Source: Clostridiaceae bacterium (GTDB lineage: Bacteria; Bacillota; Clostridia; Acetivibrionales; DUMC01). Taken from it: DNA of 6,361 bases. How positions within the stretch are numbered: position 1 is the stretch's first letter; every line of letters starts with the position of its first letter. Made by a program: the position numbers and the translations under genes. The stretch lies in assembly GCA_012512865.1 (NCBI GenBank), contig JAAZDH010000197.1, positions 1 to 6,361 on the forward strand, written 5' to 3'. The notes beneath the pieces are model-generated. The model searched no databases, had not been told where the DNA came from, and worked only from the letters and a program-made list of their open reading frames with translations. Positions 5,579 through 6,361 of the stretch are shown piece by piece.

Positions 5579-5621
5579 AATTGATTCCAGGCTGCAGGAA
5601 GAAATGGGGTGAGTTATTTTT

Positions 5622-6320
5622 ATGGCATTTGCTACAAACATAAAAAAACTGAGAGAAGAAAACAACTTGTCCCAGAAAGATATTGCCGAATACCTGGGTA
5701 TTACCCGGCAGGCGGTGGCTGCTTACGAGTGTGCAAAAAGAGAACCGGACTACGAGGTTTTAAAAAAACTGGCTGATTTTTTCGGGGTTTCAGTGGATTA
5801 CCTGCTGGGAAGGGTATCGTGCAAGGACCTTAATGTAGTTACCGTGGCGAAGAATATTGAATTGATAAAAGGCAAACTAACCTTCGAAGAATTCTCGAAG
5901 GATATTTTTCTTAAAACAGGTACCATGATAACGCCTGAGATGCTGGAGCTATACGTAAGAGGAGAAAGAATGCCTTTTATCGGGACCATAAGGGTGTTTG
6001 CCCAATATGTATCGGTCCATGAATCTTTTTTTTACAGGCATAATACTGTTGAAACATTGGAACAGGAGAGAAAGATGTATGTAAAGGAGATACAGCAGCT
6101 TGGCGCAGAGTACCGGCAGGATTTTGACTATTCCGTGTCCGGTTTTATTCCTGCAGTGCTAAACCATATGGATATGGAAACCGCCCAATGGATAATGGAT
6201 AAGGATAACCTGGAATATATAAAACTGGCCAGGGGCATAAAAGAGTCCGGGATTCCCGTAGAAAGCGTTATCCCGGTTATAGACGTGTTAAAATCAATTA
6301 ATAAGGGGCAAAATAAGTAA
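5622..6320 (+). CDS. XRE-family HTH transcriptional regulator with a second HTH-like region
   Basis: The product has 232 residues and is probably cytoplasmic, with no membrane segment. Residues 4-63 form a classical XRE/Cro-C1 helix-turn-helix: LREENNLSQKDIAEYLGI, recognition helix TRQAVAAYECAKREP, then LADFFGVSVDYLLG. Residues about 76-138 look like a diverged second copy: GKLTFEEFSKDIF, then ITPEMLELYVRGERMP, then VFAQYVSVHESFFY, which line up with the corresponding parts of the first. Residues about 145-228 are helical and unrecognised and may mediate dimerisation or ligand sensing. GGGGTGAG (5606-5613) before the ATG is a moderate ribosome binding site with an AT-rich spacer. The gene is divergent from the T-box operon, and its upstream region has two candidate promoters and repeated motifs, suggesting autoregulation. 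No phage or toxin-antitoxin partner is visible up to the right edge. The target genes are unknown. Confidence 0.88.
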   Translation: MAFATNIKKLREENNLSQKDIAEYLGITRQAVAAYECAKREPDYEVLKKLADFFGVSVDYLLGRVSCKDLNVVTVAKNIELIKGKLTFEEFSKDIFLKTGTMITPEMLELYVRGERMPFIGTIRVFAQYVSVHESFFYRHNTVETLEQERKMYVKEIQQLGAEYRQDFDYSVSGFIPAVLNHMDMETAQWIMDKDNLEYIKLARGIKESGIPVESVIPVIDVLKSINKGQNK

Positions 6321-6361
6321 CAAACAGGCAAGTATGCAAACAAAAACATGCAGTAAAACAA
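6321..6361. other. A-rich 3' flank of the XRE gene
   Basis: The last 41 bases are A-rich. A terminator would be expected soon after the stop codon, but none is visible before the window ends, so a downstream operon partner cannot be excluded. Confidence 0.5.

Noticed and set aside
5531..5580. Possible short tandem array (CRISPR-like or iteron-like) in the ATATAC-rich stretch
   Set aside because: Units are irregular (spacing 15 then about 11), there are no unique spacers, and there is no replication or Cas gene nearby; operator repeats fit better.

Overview
The window looks like the chromosome of a low-to-moderate-GC Gram-positive bacterium of the class Clostridia. The evidence is strong GGAGG-type ribosome binding sites, frequent AGG/AGA/ATA codons, AT-rich promoter regions, a T-box tRNA-sensing leader, a DivIVA-like protein and the clostridial type of alpha-glucan phosphorylase. 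The exact genus cannot be read from the sequence. No CRISPR array, rRNA, tRNA, transposase or phage structural gene was seen.

Layout, left to right. (1) 1-1616, minus strand: the first 538 codons of an alpha-glucan phosphorylase (glgP), cut off by the left edge. (2) 1617-1967: a 351-nt AT-rich divergent control region. (3) 1968-2297, plus strand: thioredoxin (trxA), followed by a clear intrinsic terminator at 2418-2451. (4) 2575-3009, plus strand: a small DivIVA-like coiled-coil protein, followed by a convergent gap with a GC-rich hairpin at 3088-3119. (5) 4908 down to 3212, minus strand: a two-gene operon of an Lrp/AsnC-family regulator and a class I aminotransferase. The two genes overlap by four bases (ATGA) and sit behind a complete T-box leader with its own promoter (about 5304-4939). 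(6) 5622-6320, plus strand: an XRE-family regulator with an apparent second, degenerate HTH-like region. Its AT-rich upstream region carries two candidate promoters and repeated motifs.

The most informative part is the right half. The regulator-plus-aminotransferase pair resembles the alaR-alaT (yugG-yugH) arrangement of Bacillus subtilis, but here it is under T-box control. The T-box acceptor-binding bulge reads UGGU, which predicts a tRNA with discriminator A73. That fits alanine and not glycine. The specifier loop can be read as GGC (Gly) or, shifted by one base, as GCA (Ala). The operon would therefore sense both a tRNA's charging state, probably tRNA-Ala, and an amino-acid ligand through the Lrp-type RAM domain. 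The divergently placed XRE gene has a 17-bp motif lying exactly between a consensus TTGACA and a candidate -10, with a second copy exactly 50 bp downstream. This layout suggests autoregulation. The other genes (glycogen/starch breakdown, redox, cell pole/division) are ordinary core functions.
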